Below the pieces are notes generated by a model that worked only from the letters and a program-made list of their open reading frames with translations, was not told the DNA's origin and did no database searches. The position numbers and the translations under genes were made by a program. A stretch of DNA of 64,000 nucleotides from JBBATK01 sp044224515. GTDB lineage: Bacteria; Bacteroidota; Ignavibacteria; Kapaibacteriales; NICIL-2. The stretch spans positions 156,858-220,857 of the forward strand of contig JBGAKH010000007.1 in the NCBI GenBank assembly GCA_044224515.1, read 5' to 3'. Below, one piece after another: positions 1-9,004 of the stretch. Numbering within the stretch: position 1 is the stretch's first letter; every line of letters begins with the position of its first letter.

Positions 1-2
1 TG

Positions 3-224
3 CGAAAGAGCAGTGCGTTGGGCGAATACAGCTTGAAGTACTCCTTTAACAATCATATTCTCAAAGCCGAACGTATATTCAGTTACAAAGTGAACAGTGT
101 GAGTGTCGCCGATTATGTTGCAACGCGAGAGTTCGTGAATAGTATCACGAAAGAAGACACACGCCAAATACTTTTGGGTCCCGCTAAACCGGCCGCAAAG
201 CCTCGGAAGGGTGGTGCCAAGTAA
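3..224 (+). CDS. C-terminal end of an unidentified protein (5' end outside window)
   Basis: An open frame enters from the left edge and ends at TAA 222-224; the TTG at 18 is internal to it, not a real start. The visible tail is about 73 residues. It holds a mixed hydrophobic/charged stretch ending in YVATREFVNSITKEDTRQILL, then a low-complexity Pro/Ala/Lys tail. An ending of the type 'Y-x-x-x-R-x-F-x-x-x-I-x-x-x-D-x-x-x-I-L-L' is common in DUF3857/transglutaminase-like periplasmic proteins of Bacteroidota, so that is my tentative reading. Too little is present to assign a function. Confidence 0.5.
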   Translation, partial: RKSSALGEYSLKYSFNNHILKAERIFSYKVNSVSVADYVATREFVNSITKEDTRQILLGPAKPAAKPRKGGAK

Positions 225-449
225 CACGTCCTGCGCTCGAAGAAAAGTATAGAACCTGTACCGCTTCCGTTGGACTATCCTGTGCATTGAACTACACGCT
301 GCATTGATGTCTAACGATGCAAGATTGGAGTCAATGAACGGTGATTTCTGTACCTCAGGGACCCTGTTTAATGGCTTTGTATTGCGCCGTTTGCGTTCTA
401 TTGGCGTGCTATAACAGCGTTAGATCGGTTTGGATTTGAGATACAATCG

Positions 450-468
450 TTGTGCAATTGTTGTGCAA
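450..468 (+). promoter_or_regulatory. direct repeat TTGTGCAA x2 upstream of S9 peptidase
   Basis: Two identical 8-mers TTGTGCAA start at 450 and 461 (11 bp apart, one helical turn), 40-58 bp before the ATG at 508. The spacing is what a protein binding one face of DNA would need. A related TGTGCAT inverted repeat lies upstream of the aconitase gene. The role is inferred only. Confidence 0.25.
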
Positions 469-507
469 ACATTGTCAAACGTCGGTGGACTTTAGAGCGA
501 GAATAAT

Positions 508-2325
508 ATGGAACAGCAAGGACACATTGCGGTACGGGATTTGTTTCGCAATCCGGAAAAAGTAGATTTCTGTATATCACCGGATGGGAAGTGGTTGGCT
601 TACCTTGCTCCGGCAAATGGTCGATTAAATGTTCACGTGCAAAGCCTGCTGACGCAGGAAGTGAAGTGTTTAACCGATCAAAACCTTCGCAATATTGCCG
701 GTCTAGCCTTCGCCGATAACGAGCATGTCTTGTATGTGCAAGATGTTGGCGGGGATGAAAACTGGCAGATCTTTGTCAACTCCGTTGACGGCGAACACAA
801 GACCTGTCTTACGCCCTTTCCCGGAGTAGTCTCCCGCGTCCTCAACCTTCTTGAAGATCGTCCCGACGAGATTCTCATCCAATGTAATAAACGCAACCCG
901 AGCTTCTTCGATGTGTATCTCTGTAACATCAGAAGTGGTGAACTCACGATGATTGCAGAGAATCCCGGCAGTATTACCGGATGGCGAACCGATCACGATG
1001 GCCGAGTCAGAGTGGCTTTGCGCACCGATGGTGTAAACCACCAGGTGCTCTATCGTGAAACCGAGCATGATGAATTTCGAGAGCTACTGTCGGCTGATTT
1101 TAAGACCGAGATTGCTCCGCTCATGTTCAGCTTTGACAACACAAAGCTTATCATGCTCAATAATACACATCGTAATACTGTCGCGGTCCAGGAGTATGAT
1201 CCTGCAAACGCCATATGGGGCGATATTCTTTACGAGCATGACCAGTATGATATCGAAAGTGTTGTAAGCTCCAAGCATCGCAAGAAACTCTTGGGTGTTT
1301 CATACTGGTCCTGGAAACTCGAGTACCTTATTAGTGATGAGCAGTTTCGCTCCATGATGGACGATCTCCGCAAACAATTGCCAACGAAGAATATCAAGGT
1401 TGTAGATAACACGCGTGATGAGTCACGCTTCGTTGTTTCGGCATTCGACGACGTGCACCCTTCCGTGTATTATCTGTATGATGTATCCACGCGCCAACTG
1501 ACCAAGATTGCGGAGAGCAAGCCTTGGCTTAAGTCGGAGGATCTCTGCGAAGTGCGTGCAGTTCAGTTTCAGTCTCGCGATGGCTTAACCATCAACGGAT
1601 ACCTAACGCTTCCGACCGGAGTCGAAGCGCAGCAGTTGCCGGTCGTAATGTATGTGCACGGTGGACCATGGGCACGTGACTACTTGTACTTCGATCCAAG
1701 TATTCAGCTGTATGCTAATCGCGGCTACGCGGTCATGCAAATCAACTTTAGAGGAAGCACCGGATATGGCCGAGCATTCTGGGAGGCGTCCTTTAAACAG
1801 TGGGGACGTGCAATGCAAAACGACATCAGCGATGGCGTGGAGTGGCTCTGCCGGCAGGGAATAGCTGATCCGAAACGGGTTGCCATTTGTGGTGGCAGCT
1901 ATGGTGGTTATGCTGTTCTGGCAGGTTTAACCTTGACGCCTGACTTGTATTGCTGCGGCATTGATGTTGTTGGGGTCTCGAATCTCTTCACGTTCCGAAA
2001 TACGGTTCCTGAATATTGGAAACCGATGAATCAAATGCTGGATGAGATGATTGGAAGTGTGACAGCCGAAGAAGCTATGCTGCGCGAAGTCTCACCGTTC
2101 TTTCATGCGGACCGTATAAAAGTTCCCTTGCTCGTGTTCCAAGGAGCCAAAGATCCACGAGTGAATATCGCGGAGTCTGACCAGATTGTTTCCGCTCTTC
2201 GCTCGCGTGGCATCGAAGTCGAGTACATCGTCAAAGCCGAAGAAGGCCATGGTTTTGTCAATGAAGAGAACAGACTTGAGATGTTTGAAATCATCGATCG
2301 TTTTCTGCGACAACATTTGAGGTAG
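508..2325 (+). CDS. S9 family (prolyl oligopeptidase-type) serine peptidase
   Basis: A 605-residue acylaminoacyl-peptidase/dipeptidyl aminopeptidase-like enzyme expected to cleave short peptides. The N-terminal ~350 residues are the beta-propeller gate: repeated SPDGKWLAY- and D-x-R-type blades. The C-terminal ~230 residues are the alpha/beta hydrolase: HGGPWARD oxyanion region, nucleophile Ser464 in GGSYGGY, Asp549 in GAKDPR and His581 in EGHGF. The triad is therefore complete. There is no signal peptide at the ATG, so a cytoplasmic location is likely. Many homologues begin, as here, with a short helix followed by 'LFRNPEKVDFCISPDG'. The gene stands alone between 283 bp upstream and a hairpin 60 bp downstream. 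Family is certain; substrate is unknown. Confidence 0.95.
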   Translation: MEQQGHIAVRDLFRNPEKVDFCISPDGKWLAYLAPANGRLNVHVQSLLTQEVKCLTDQNLRNIAGLAFADNEHVLYVQDVGGDENWQIFVNSVDGEHKTCLTPFPGVVSRVLNLLEDRPDEILIQCNKRNPSFFDVYLCNIRSGELTMIAENPGSITGWRTDHDGRVRVALRTDGVNHQVLYRETEHDEFRELLSADFKTEIAPLMFSFDNTKLIMLNNTHRNTVAVQEYDPANAIWGDILYEHDQYDIESVVSSKHRKKLLGVSYWSWKLEYLISDEQFRSMMDDLRKQLPTKNIKVVDNTRDESRFVVSAFDDVHPSVYYLYDVSTRQLTKIAESKPWLKSEDLCEVRAVQFQSRDGLTINGYLTLPTGVEAQQLPVVMYVHGGPWARDYLYFDPSIQLYANRGYAVMQINFRGSTGYGRAFWEASFKQWGRAMQNDISDGVEWLCRQGIADPKRVAICGGSYGGYAVLAGLTLTPDLYCCGIDVVGVSNLFTFRNTVPEYWKPMNQMLDEMIGSVTAEEAMLREVSPFFHADRIKVPLLVFQGAKDPRVNIAESDQIVSALRSRGIEVEYIVKAEEGHGFVNEENRLEMFEIIDRFLRQHLR

Positions 2326-2384
2326 TGTGTGGAAGCACACGTGAGATACAACTGGTGTACCTCGTCTCTCCAAAGATTTCTTTT

Positions 2385-2411
2385 TAAGCGGCAGGCTTCG
2401 CCTGCCGCTTA
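2385..2411. terminator. perfect 12-bp hairpin after S9 peptidase
   Basis: Positions 2385-2396 pair perfectly with 2400-2411 around a TTC loop. The T-rich run lies upstream (2378-2385) and the downstream flank is A-rich, so this is not a classical U-tract terminator on either strand. It could be a 3'-end-protecting hairpin or a small repeated palindrome (see similar elements at 15322, 28561 and 33706). Confidence 0.5.
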
Positions 2412-2515
2412 AAGAATAGTCCCTCCAAGATTATCAATCCGTAACACCCTTTCGCTCGCACACGACACGCACTAGATTTGATGCTCTCAATACCGTGAGG
2501 AATCGAAGACAGTGT

Positions 2516-4681
2516 ATGCATAAACATCAACGCTACATTAACCGGGAACTGTCCTGGCTCTCATTCAATGCGCGCGTTTTAGAAGAGGCACAAGATCCCG
2601 GAGTACCACTCCTTGAGCGACTAAAGTTTCTTGGAATTTTCTCCAACAATCTGGATGAGTTTTATCGCGTTCGTATTGCCTATGTCAAGCGCATTATGAA
2701 GCTCGGGTCCAAGGCGAAGTCGACCTTTCATAGAGATGCGGCAGACTTGCTCGACGAGATTCAGAGCATCGTTATTGAGCAAAATCGATTGTTTGAGGCA
2801 GCCTATAAGTCGATTCGTGCCGAGCTACGGAACCATGGCGTCGATATCATCAGCGAGAAGAAGTTGTCGGCATCGCAGCAGCACTTTGTACGAAGCTTCT
2901 TTATTGAACAGCTGCGTCCGACCCTCGTCCCCATCATGCTGCATCAGGTCAAAAGCTTTCCGGCACTTAAAGACGCCGCCATATATCTCGTTGTGAAGCT
3001 GACACTTAAAAAAGAAGGTCACAATAGACTGTACTCATTGGTCGAAGTACCGACGAGTCTCTTCACGCGCTTTGTTTTGCTGCCTTCGGAAAAGAATATG
3101 AAGGTGATTATCCTCGTCGATGATATCATTCGTTTCTGTCTGCCGGAACTCTTTCCAAATCTGGATATCGACAAAGCAGAAGCACACACCATAAAGCTCA
3201 CTCGAGATCAGGAGCTGGATTTAGACTCGGACATCTCGCAAAGTCTCATGGAGAAACTCGAGCGCAGTATCAAGAACCGGCAGAAGGGAACTCCGGTGCG
3301 TTTCGTGTATGACGAAAACATTGCATCGGATACGCTCGAGTATCTGCGCACGGCGATGAAGCTGCACAAATATGACAACCTCATCCCGGCCGGACGCTAC
3401 CACAATTTCAAAGACTTCATTCATTTTCCCAACCTTGGTTTGAAAGAGTTGACAAACGCAGCGTTAAAGCCATTGATGCATCCGCACTTCGCGCAGTCTC
3501 GCAGCGCCTTTGATGCTATCGCTCAGCAAGACATCCTCCTGCACTATCCGTATCAGAGTTTTACCCATTTCATCGACTGGCTGCGCGAGGCGGCAATCGA
3601 TCCAAAAGTCCGCTCGATCAAAATGACTCTGTACCGAGCTGCGAGGCGCTCTCAAGTCATGAATGCTTTGATCAACGCCGCACGCAACGGGAAGCAGATA
3701 ACGCTCGTAGTGGAGCTCCAGGCGCGCTTCGATGAGGAGGCTAATATTCATTGGGCGAAGGAACTCGCTGACGAAGGGATACACGTTATCTATGGCGTTC
3801 CTCAACTCAAGGTACACTCGAAAGTTGTGCTCATTGAGCGCATTGAAGAAGAAAAGAAACAGCTCTACGCCACAATCTCGACGGGTAACTTCAATGAAGG
3901 TACAGCAACGGTGTATTGTGACGACGCGCTCTTCACGGCTGACAAGCGCTTGTGTAACGAAGTGAAGTCTCTCTTTGAGTTCTTTGAAAAGAACTACCTG
4001 CAGAAAAACTATAAGCACTTGATTCTCTCGCCTAACCGCACTCGAAGCAAGTTGATCAAATTGATCGATTCGGAAATCAAGAATGCAAAAGCCGGACGTC
4101 CCAGTGGAATCACTCTCAAGATTAATTCACTTGTGGATGAAAATATCATCGATTGGCTCTACAAAGCTTCGGCTGCCGGAGTACCGGTGGACATCATCGT
4201 TCGAGGAATGTGTAGCATTGTGGCCGGTGTACCCGGATTGAGCGAGAACATCCGAGTGATTAGCATCATTGACAGATTTCTGGAACACTCCAGAGTTTTC
4301 GTGTTTCACAACGCTGCCAAGCCTCTGTACTATATTTCTTCGGCTGATATCATGAGTCGAAATCTCGATTCGCGTATAGAAGTGACTTGTCCCATCTATG
4401 ATCCTGCATTGCAACGAGAATTGCAACAAATCATCGACACACAATGGGCAGATCGAGTAAAACAGCGAGTTTTGCTACAAGGGAAAAGTTTGAGACATAA
4501 ACAGGGCACCCAAAGTGCTAGGTCTGCTAAAACCAAAGCCGATGATGCATCTTTAACTCCGGGTCTGCGATCTCAAACGCACCTGTATGAGCTCTTTCAA
4601 CAAGGACTCGCTGCGGTTCGCCAAAGCAATCTTCAGCGAGAGGGCTCAAAGACCATTGTGCAACAATCGCGTGAAGAGTAG
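2516..4681 (+). CDS. ppk1: polyphosphate kinase 1
   Basis: Makes inorganic polyphosphate reversibly from ATP gamma-phosphate. I start at ATG 2516 (721 aa), which gives the family-typical opening YINRELSWLSFN-RVLEEA; a GTG at 2495 would add seven residues. The four PPK1 domains are visible: N-domain (LERLKFLGIFSNNLDEFYRVR), head domain, and two C-terminal PLD-like domains. His434 in LKVHSKVV is the autophosphorylated residue, equivalent to E. coli His435. STGNFNEGTA and SADIMSRNLDSRIE are the expected active-site segments. A ~45-residue polar tail follows the last catalytic domain. The exopolyphosphatase gene starts 6 bp after the stop, so synthesis and degradation are co-transcribed. Confidence 0.97.
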   Translation: MHKHQRYINRELSWLSFNARVLEEAQDPGVPLLERLKFLGIFSNNLDEFYRVRIAYVKRIMKLGSKAKSTFHRDAADLLDEIQSIVIEQNRLFEAAYKSIRAELRNHGVDIISEKKLSASQQHFVRSFFIEQLRPTLVPIMLHQVKSFPALKDAAIYLVVKLTLKKEGHNRLYSLVEVPTSLFTRFVLLPSEKNMKVIILVDDIIRFCLPELFPNLDIDKAEAHTIKLTRDQELDLDSDISQSLMEKLERSIKNRQKGTPVRFVYDENIASDTLEYLRTAMKLHKYDNLIPAGRYHNFKDFIHFPNLGLKELTNAALKPLMHPHFAQSRSAFDAIAQQDILLHYPYQSFTHFIDWLREAAIDPKVRSIKMTLYRAARRSQVMNALINAARNGKQITLVVELQARFDEEANIHWAKELADEGIHVIYGVPQLKVHSKVVLIERIEEEKKQLYATISTGNFNEGTATVYCDDALFTADKRLCNEVKSLFEFFEKNYLQKNYKHLILSPNRTRSKLIKLIDSEIKNAKAGRPSGITLKINSLVDENIIDWLYKASAAGVPVDIIVRGMCSIVAGVPGLSENIRVISIIDRFLEHSRVFVFHNAAKPLYYISSADIMSRNLDSRIEVTCPIYDPALQRELQQIIDTQWADRVKQRVLLQGKSLRHKQGTQSARSAKTKADDASLTPGLRSQTHLYELFQQGLAAVRQSNLQREGSKTIVQQSREE

Positions 4682-4687
4682 TCAGTT

Positions 4688-5596
4688 ATGGATGTACAGC
4701 GCTTTGCAGCTATTGATATTGGTTCAAACTCCGTTCGCTTGCTTATTGAGCAAGTCATCGAGCACGATGGAGATCGTCGATTCAACAAAAACGCTCTTGT
4801 TCGTCTGCCGGTACGATTGGGTGAAGAGAGCTTTGATCAGGGTCGTATCAGTGATCGAACGATAGAACGACTTTGCGAAGCAATGGTGGCCTTTCGTGCG
4901 ATTATGAATGTGCACGATGTCTTGCATTTCAATGCATGCGCAACGGCTGCCTTACGCGAGGCAGAAAACACATCCGAACTTCTAGAACGAGTGAAGAAAA
5001 AATCCGGAATCTCGATTAGAGTGATATCCGGTGCCGAAGAAGCCAGGACAATTTATCAGAGTCAAAGAGCTTACGCCACAGAGCTCGGCAAAGATTGCCT
5101 CTTTGTTGATGTGGGAGGCGGAAGTACCGAAACTGTTGTGTTTGTGGAAGGACACTCGACAGCCGAACAATCATTCGAAATCGGCACGCTGCGCATTCTC
5201 AAAGACAAAGTCAAGAAAAGTGAGTGGAAAGCCCTCAAAGAGTGGTTGAAAGCCAAAGTGGATCTGCATCGAAAACTAGTGCTCGTTGGGTCGGGTGGCA
5301 ACATCAATCGATTGTTCAAACTCTCTGAGGCTGCGCCCGGAACACCGATGAGTAGACACACCTTGCATCGTCTCGTTGAAGAGTTGCAGGAGCTCTCTAT
5401 CGATGAGCGCATTGAGAATTTTGGTTTGGCTGCGGATCGTGCAGATGTCATTGTTCCGGCGGGTGGAATTTTCCTGAACATCATGCTGTGGATGGAAGCC
5501 GAAAAAATCTACGTACCAAAGATTGGATTGTCCGATGGACTGGTGCGCCAGGTCTATGAAGAGTATCGTAGAGACAAAGACGCAATGTCGCGCTGA
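4688..5596 (+). CDS. ppx: Ppx/GppA exopolyphosphatase family phosphatase
   Basis: A 302-residue protein of the ASKHA fold that hydrolyses terminal phosphates of polyphosphate and/or pppGpp. Phosphate-binding loop 1 is AIDIGSNSVRLL (residues ~8-19), loop 2 is VDVGGGSTE (from residue 140), and the third glycine loop is VGSGGNINRL. It has the short form of the family, ending soon after the second ASKHA lobe, with no C-terminal HD-like domain as in E. coli Ppx/GppA. A GAAGAG Shine-Dalgarno overlaps the end of ppk1, and the genes are 6 bp apart. ppk1-ppx coupling argues for polyphosphate as substrate; pppGpp activity cannot be excluded. Confidence 0.93.
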   Translation: MDVQRFAAIDIGSNSVRLLIEQVIEHDGDRRFNKNALVRLPVRLGEESFDQGRISDRTIERLCEAMVAFRAIMNVHDVLHFNACATAALREAENTSELLERVKKKSGISIRVISGAEEARTIYQSQRAYATELGKDCLFVDVGGGSTETVVFVEGHSTAEQSFEIGTLRILKDKVKKSEWKALKEWLKAKVDLHRKLVLVGSGGNINRLFKLSEAAPGTPMSRHTLHRLVEELQELSIDERIENFGLAADRADVIVPAGGIFLNIMLWMEAEKIYVPKIGLSDGLVRQVYEEYRRDKDAMSR

Positions 5597-5635
5597 GTTT
5601 TGTAGAGTTGGTCTTTCGTTAGGTCTCCTGTATAG

Positions 5636-5658
5636 ATCACCATCAGCAGTGATTTTTT
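5636..5658 (+). terminator. weak terminator after ppk1-ppx
   Basis: ATCAC (5636-5640) pairs with GTGAT (5649-5653) and is followed directly by a T6 run, 40 bp after the ppx stop. The stem is short, so confidence is moderate. Confidence 0.45.
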
Positions 5659-5843
5659 CCACAACCTTGCTTCTTCTCCTCATTCTCAAGACCCCAAGAA
5701 TCCAAAGTTTCGCTGTTTGGACCCCTGCTTGGCTCAATGTTGTGTGTAGGTAATACCCTTTACACTAGGACAACACCGAGGCAACAACAGGGTAATAGTG
5801 CTGCAATAGTTTCGAATCTCCACTTATGACAGGGATAGATTCA

Positions 5844-8714
5844 ATGCAGTACAGACGACTTGTATCGGTTTTGTTTGTGGTTCTCAGCATTCCGGTACTG
5901 GCCCAATATGGAATGATCCAAGGCAGTGTTCAAGACGCCAAGAGTGGCGAACTTCTTCGTCGCGCCTCAGTGTTCATTACGGTTCAAGGCAAAACAAATG
6001 GTGCATACTCGGATGCAAAAGGACAGTTCACCCTTAGAAACATCCCCGAAGGCGAATATGAACTTCACTGTCGCTTCGTTGGCTATCAGGAAAAGAAGAT
6101 TGCCGGCATAAAGGTCCTGCCAAATAAGAATATCCGTGTCGATGTAACACTTTCTCCCATAAGCGCAACGACCAAAGACGTGATTGTGCAAGCGCGTGCT
6201 GCACGAGAAAGCGAAGCTGCGGTACTTAGCCAGCGTAAGAATGCCGCAGAAGTACAGGATGCGGTCAGCGCTCAGGAAATCAAACAACAGAGTGATAAAG
6301 ATGCCGCTCAGGTACTAAAGCGCGTCTCCGGCGTGACTATTGTCGGCGACAAATTCGTGTATGTACGTGGCATTAGCGAGCGTTACAACTCGACGACCTT
6401 GAATGGGGCTTCACTCGCTTCAAGTGAAACCGACAAGAAGGCTTTTTCCTTCGATATGTTTCCCAGTGAGTTTTTACAATCTGCAAGCGTCGTAAAAACC
6501 TTCTCAGCTGATCTTCCGGGGAACTTTGCCGGTGGTTTGGTACAACTCCAGACTATCGATTTTCCTGAAGCCAATAGCTTGCGATTCTCCGGTTCACAAA
6601 GCGCCAGCGACAATCTCACAGGAAAGTCCAATGCCTTCGTGCAGAACAGAGGTGGATCGACCGACTGGATTGGTTTTGACAACGGAGCGCGGAGTCTTCC
6701 CGGCATCTTACCTGCAAACAGAAATGAGATGAATACTCTGCTGGCACAGGCTCGAGCTTTTTATGCCGGTGATAAGTCTGATCAAAATAGTGTCGCGGCG
6801 AAGAAGTGGGAATCCCTGGGTCCGGCGTTCAATAACTCCCTATGGACCAAAGAATCGCGAACACCTCTGCCGGTTGGATCTTTCGGTCTTTCGTACAGCT
6901 CGATCTTGCAGCCGGGTGGACTCTCGCTGGGCATTATCTCTTCACTTAACTATTCCTCGGCACTCGGACTGAATTCACTGTATCGCAAAGGTCTGGCTTC
7001 GAGCGGCGACAGTATCTTTTCCTACTCCGGGTCCAACTGGTCCAAGAATACGACGCTGAGTGGTTTGCTCAATATTGCGCTAAAGCTGAGCGACAATTCC
7101 CAGATCAGTGTACGGAATGTGTACAATCATGCAGCGGACGAAGACCTTGTCGAGTTACAAGGACTGAACTACGCCCAAACACGCGATCTCATCCTTTCCA
7201 GCAATGATTACAACGAGCGTAGTCTATGGAGCACACAACTCATAGGCGAACATCAGTTCGGTGAAGAACAAAACCTTGTTGTGGACTGGAGGACCGGTTT
7301 CAGCACATCAACAAAGGACCAACCGGACTACCGCCGTCTCCGCTATTCACGTGCTACGGGAACGGAAGACAGCTACGTGGCCGACATACCCTATCCCGGA
7401 TCACAGTCCGGAGACGGAACGATGGCGGGACACTTCATGTCGAAGCTTGACGATCGAGTGTGGACCGGCTCTGCAAACGCGAAATTACTCATGAACTCTT
7501 CGGCGTTGAAAGTCGGTGCAACAACGGAAATACGTCAGCGAGATTTTCACACACGCAGCTTTACCTATATACAGTCGAAGATTTTTTCACGTGGACAAGT
7601 CGTGGCCGACAGCATACTCTCTCAATCGGCAGATAAAATTTTCACGGCAGAAAACTTTGGACCGGATGGTCTCGCGATCTCCGAGGATTCAAAGTCATCG
7701 GACTCCTATGAAGCCACGGAAACATTGTATGCGGCCTATGCCATGCTCGACATTCCCCTCAATGTGTTTGATATTGACATGCGTATTATCGGAGGACTCC
7801 GTCTTGAGGATAATCGCACGCAGCTGAGTAGTGTCTATCGATACCAAAGTGGAACAAACATTCCTGATAGCACCATCAACACAGACCTCCACACGATGGA
7901 TCTGCTTCCTGCCCTGAACATCGTCGCGAAAATGCGTGAGGACATGAATCTCCGTTTCGCGCTCTCTCAAACGTTAACACGTCCCTCTCTACGAGAGTAT
8001 GCTCCTTTTGCCTTTTACGACTTCCAAAACTTGGCTCTCGTTCAAGGCAACCCGAGTCTCAGTCGCGCGCTCATTCAAAATGCCGATCTGCGATGGGAGT
8101 TTTTTCCACGTGCAGCGGAAGTGCTTTCGGCGGGCATCTTCTATAAGCGCTTTGTTCATGCAATTGAGGAAACGATCGTTCCTGCTGCGAGCGAGATCCA
8201 GCGTACCTATTCCAATGCAGAATCACCTGCTCTCAACGTAGGTTTCGAGTTGGAGTGTCGCAAGTCGCTTTCGGTTCTGAGTTCGAGTTTGGATCACTTT
8301 TTTGTCAATCTTAACTACACGTGGATACACTCTGAAATTGAGATCCAACAAGGTCTGGTGCGTGATACGCGACCACTCTGGGGTCAGTCTCCGTACAGCT
8401 TCAATAGCAGTCTCTACTATGCCTCACCGGAGAATGGCTTCAGCGCATCACTGGCTTTGAATATCTCCGGGAAACGCATCGTACAAGTAGCTCAGGTTGG
8501 TGCCTTCAGCTTCGCCGATCCTCATGTGTACGAAATGCCTTGTCCGCAATTGGACTTTGCGGCTTCTTATCAGGCGACGGAGCAATTGCATTTGAAACTG
8601 ACCATGAAAGACATCATTAACCAAGCTGTGGAATGGACCCAAGGTTCCGAGGTGGTTTCTGCCGTTCGACGCGGTAGATCAATAGGTCTTGGACTGAGTT
8701 ACACGATCAACTAA
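5844..8714 (+). CDS. TonB-dependent outer-membrane receptor with N-terminal CarboxypepD_reg domain
   Basis: An outer-membrane active transporter or surface receptor of about 956 residues. The start at 5844 gives a clean signal peptide (QYRRLVSVLFVVLSIPVLAQ) with AGGGA ten bases upstream; ATG 5826 would add six residues. Order: signal peptide; carboxypeptidase regulatory-like domain (~25-105: IQGSVQDAKSGE...YSDAKGQFTLRNIPEGEYEL); plug (VVGDKFVYVRGISERYNSTTLNG, then SAFDMFPSEFLQSASVVKTFSADLPGNFAGG-type text); and a ~700-residue barrel rich in alternating aromatic strands ending in LGLSYTIN. No SusD-like gene is adjacent, so the ligand is unknown. The downstream neighbour is a secreted T9SS protein in the same direction, 290 bp away. 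Confidence 0.93.
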   Translation: MQYRRLVSVLFVVLSIPVLAQYGMIQGSVQDAKSGELLRRASVFITVQGKTNGAYSDAKGQFTLRNIPEGEYELHCRFVGYQEKKIAGIKVLPNKNIRVDVTLSPISATTKDVIVQARAARESEAAVLSQRKNAAEVQDAVSAQEIKQQSDKDAAQVLKRVSGVTIVGDKFVYVRGISERYNSTTLNGASLASSETDKKAFSFDMFPSEFLQSASVVKTFSADLPGNFAGGLVQLQTIDFPEANSLRFSGSQSASDNLTGKSNAFVQNRGGSTDWIGFDNGARSLPGILPANRNEMNTLLAQARAFYAGDKSDQNSVAAKKWESLGPAFNNSLWTKESRTPLPVGSFGLSYSSILQPGGLSLGIISSLNYSSALGLNSLYRKGLASSGDSIFSYSGSNWSKNTTLSGLLNIALKLSDNSQISVRNVYNHAADEDLVELQGLNYAQTRDLILSSNDYNERSLWSTQLIGEHQFGEEQNLVVDWRTGFSTSTKDQPDYRRLRYSRATGTEDSYVADIPYPGSQSGDGTMAGHFMSKLDDRVWTGSANAKLLMNSSALKVGATTEIRQRDFHTRSFTYIQSKIFSRGQVVADSILSQSADKIFTAENFGPDGLAISEDSKSSDSYEATETLYAAYAMLDIPLNVFDIDMRIIGGLRLEDNRTQLSSVYRYQSGTNIPDSTINTDLHTMDLLPALNIVAKMREDMNLRFALSQTLTRPSLREYAPFAFYDFQNLALVQGNPSLSRALIQNADLRWEFFPRAAEVLSAGIFYKRFVHAIEETIVPAASEIQRTYSNAESPALNVGFELECRKSLSVLSSSLDHFFVNLNYTWIHSEIEIQQGLVRDTRPLWGQSPYSFNSSLYYASPENGFSASLALNISGKRIVQVAQVGAFSFADPHVYEMPCPQLDFAASYQATEQLHLKLTMKDIINQAVEWTQGSEVVSAVRRGRSIGLGLSYTIN

Positions 8715-9004
8715 GCAGTACCTGTGTTTGCAATCCGATGTCGGTTGACAACCTGTCGGTTTTGACAAAACAAGTCAATCACCGAGCACACAACATCGCA
8801 CCTGACACAGTGGCATTCAGCGTTCAAGCTCGTCGAGTAGAGTCTGAGAACTGTTCTATGAGGATCGATACACGTTGACACTGCGACGAGTCGGGTCGGA
8901 TTGTCTCTTGCATGCGCGGACCATGTGAACAGTTACAAGATCGTGCACTCACTAGCATCAAATATTTCGGTTTCACTCGTTTCATCACTTTTTGAGGGAA
9001 AAAC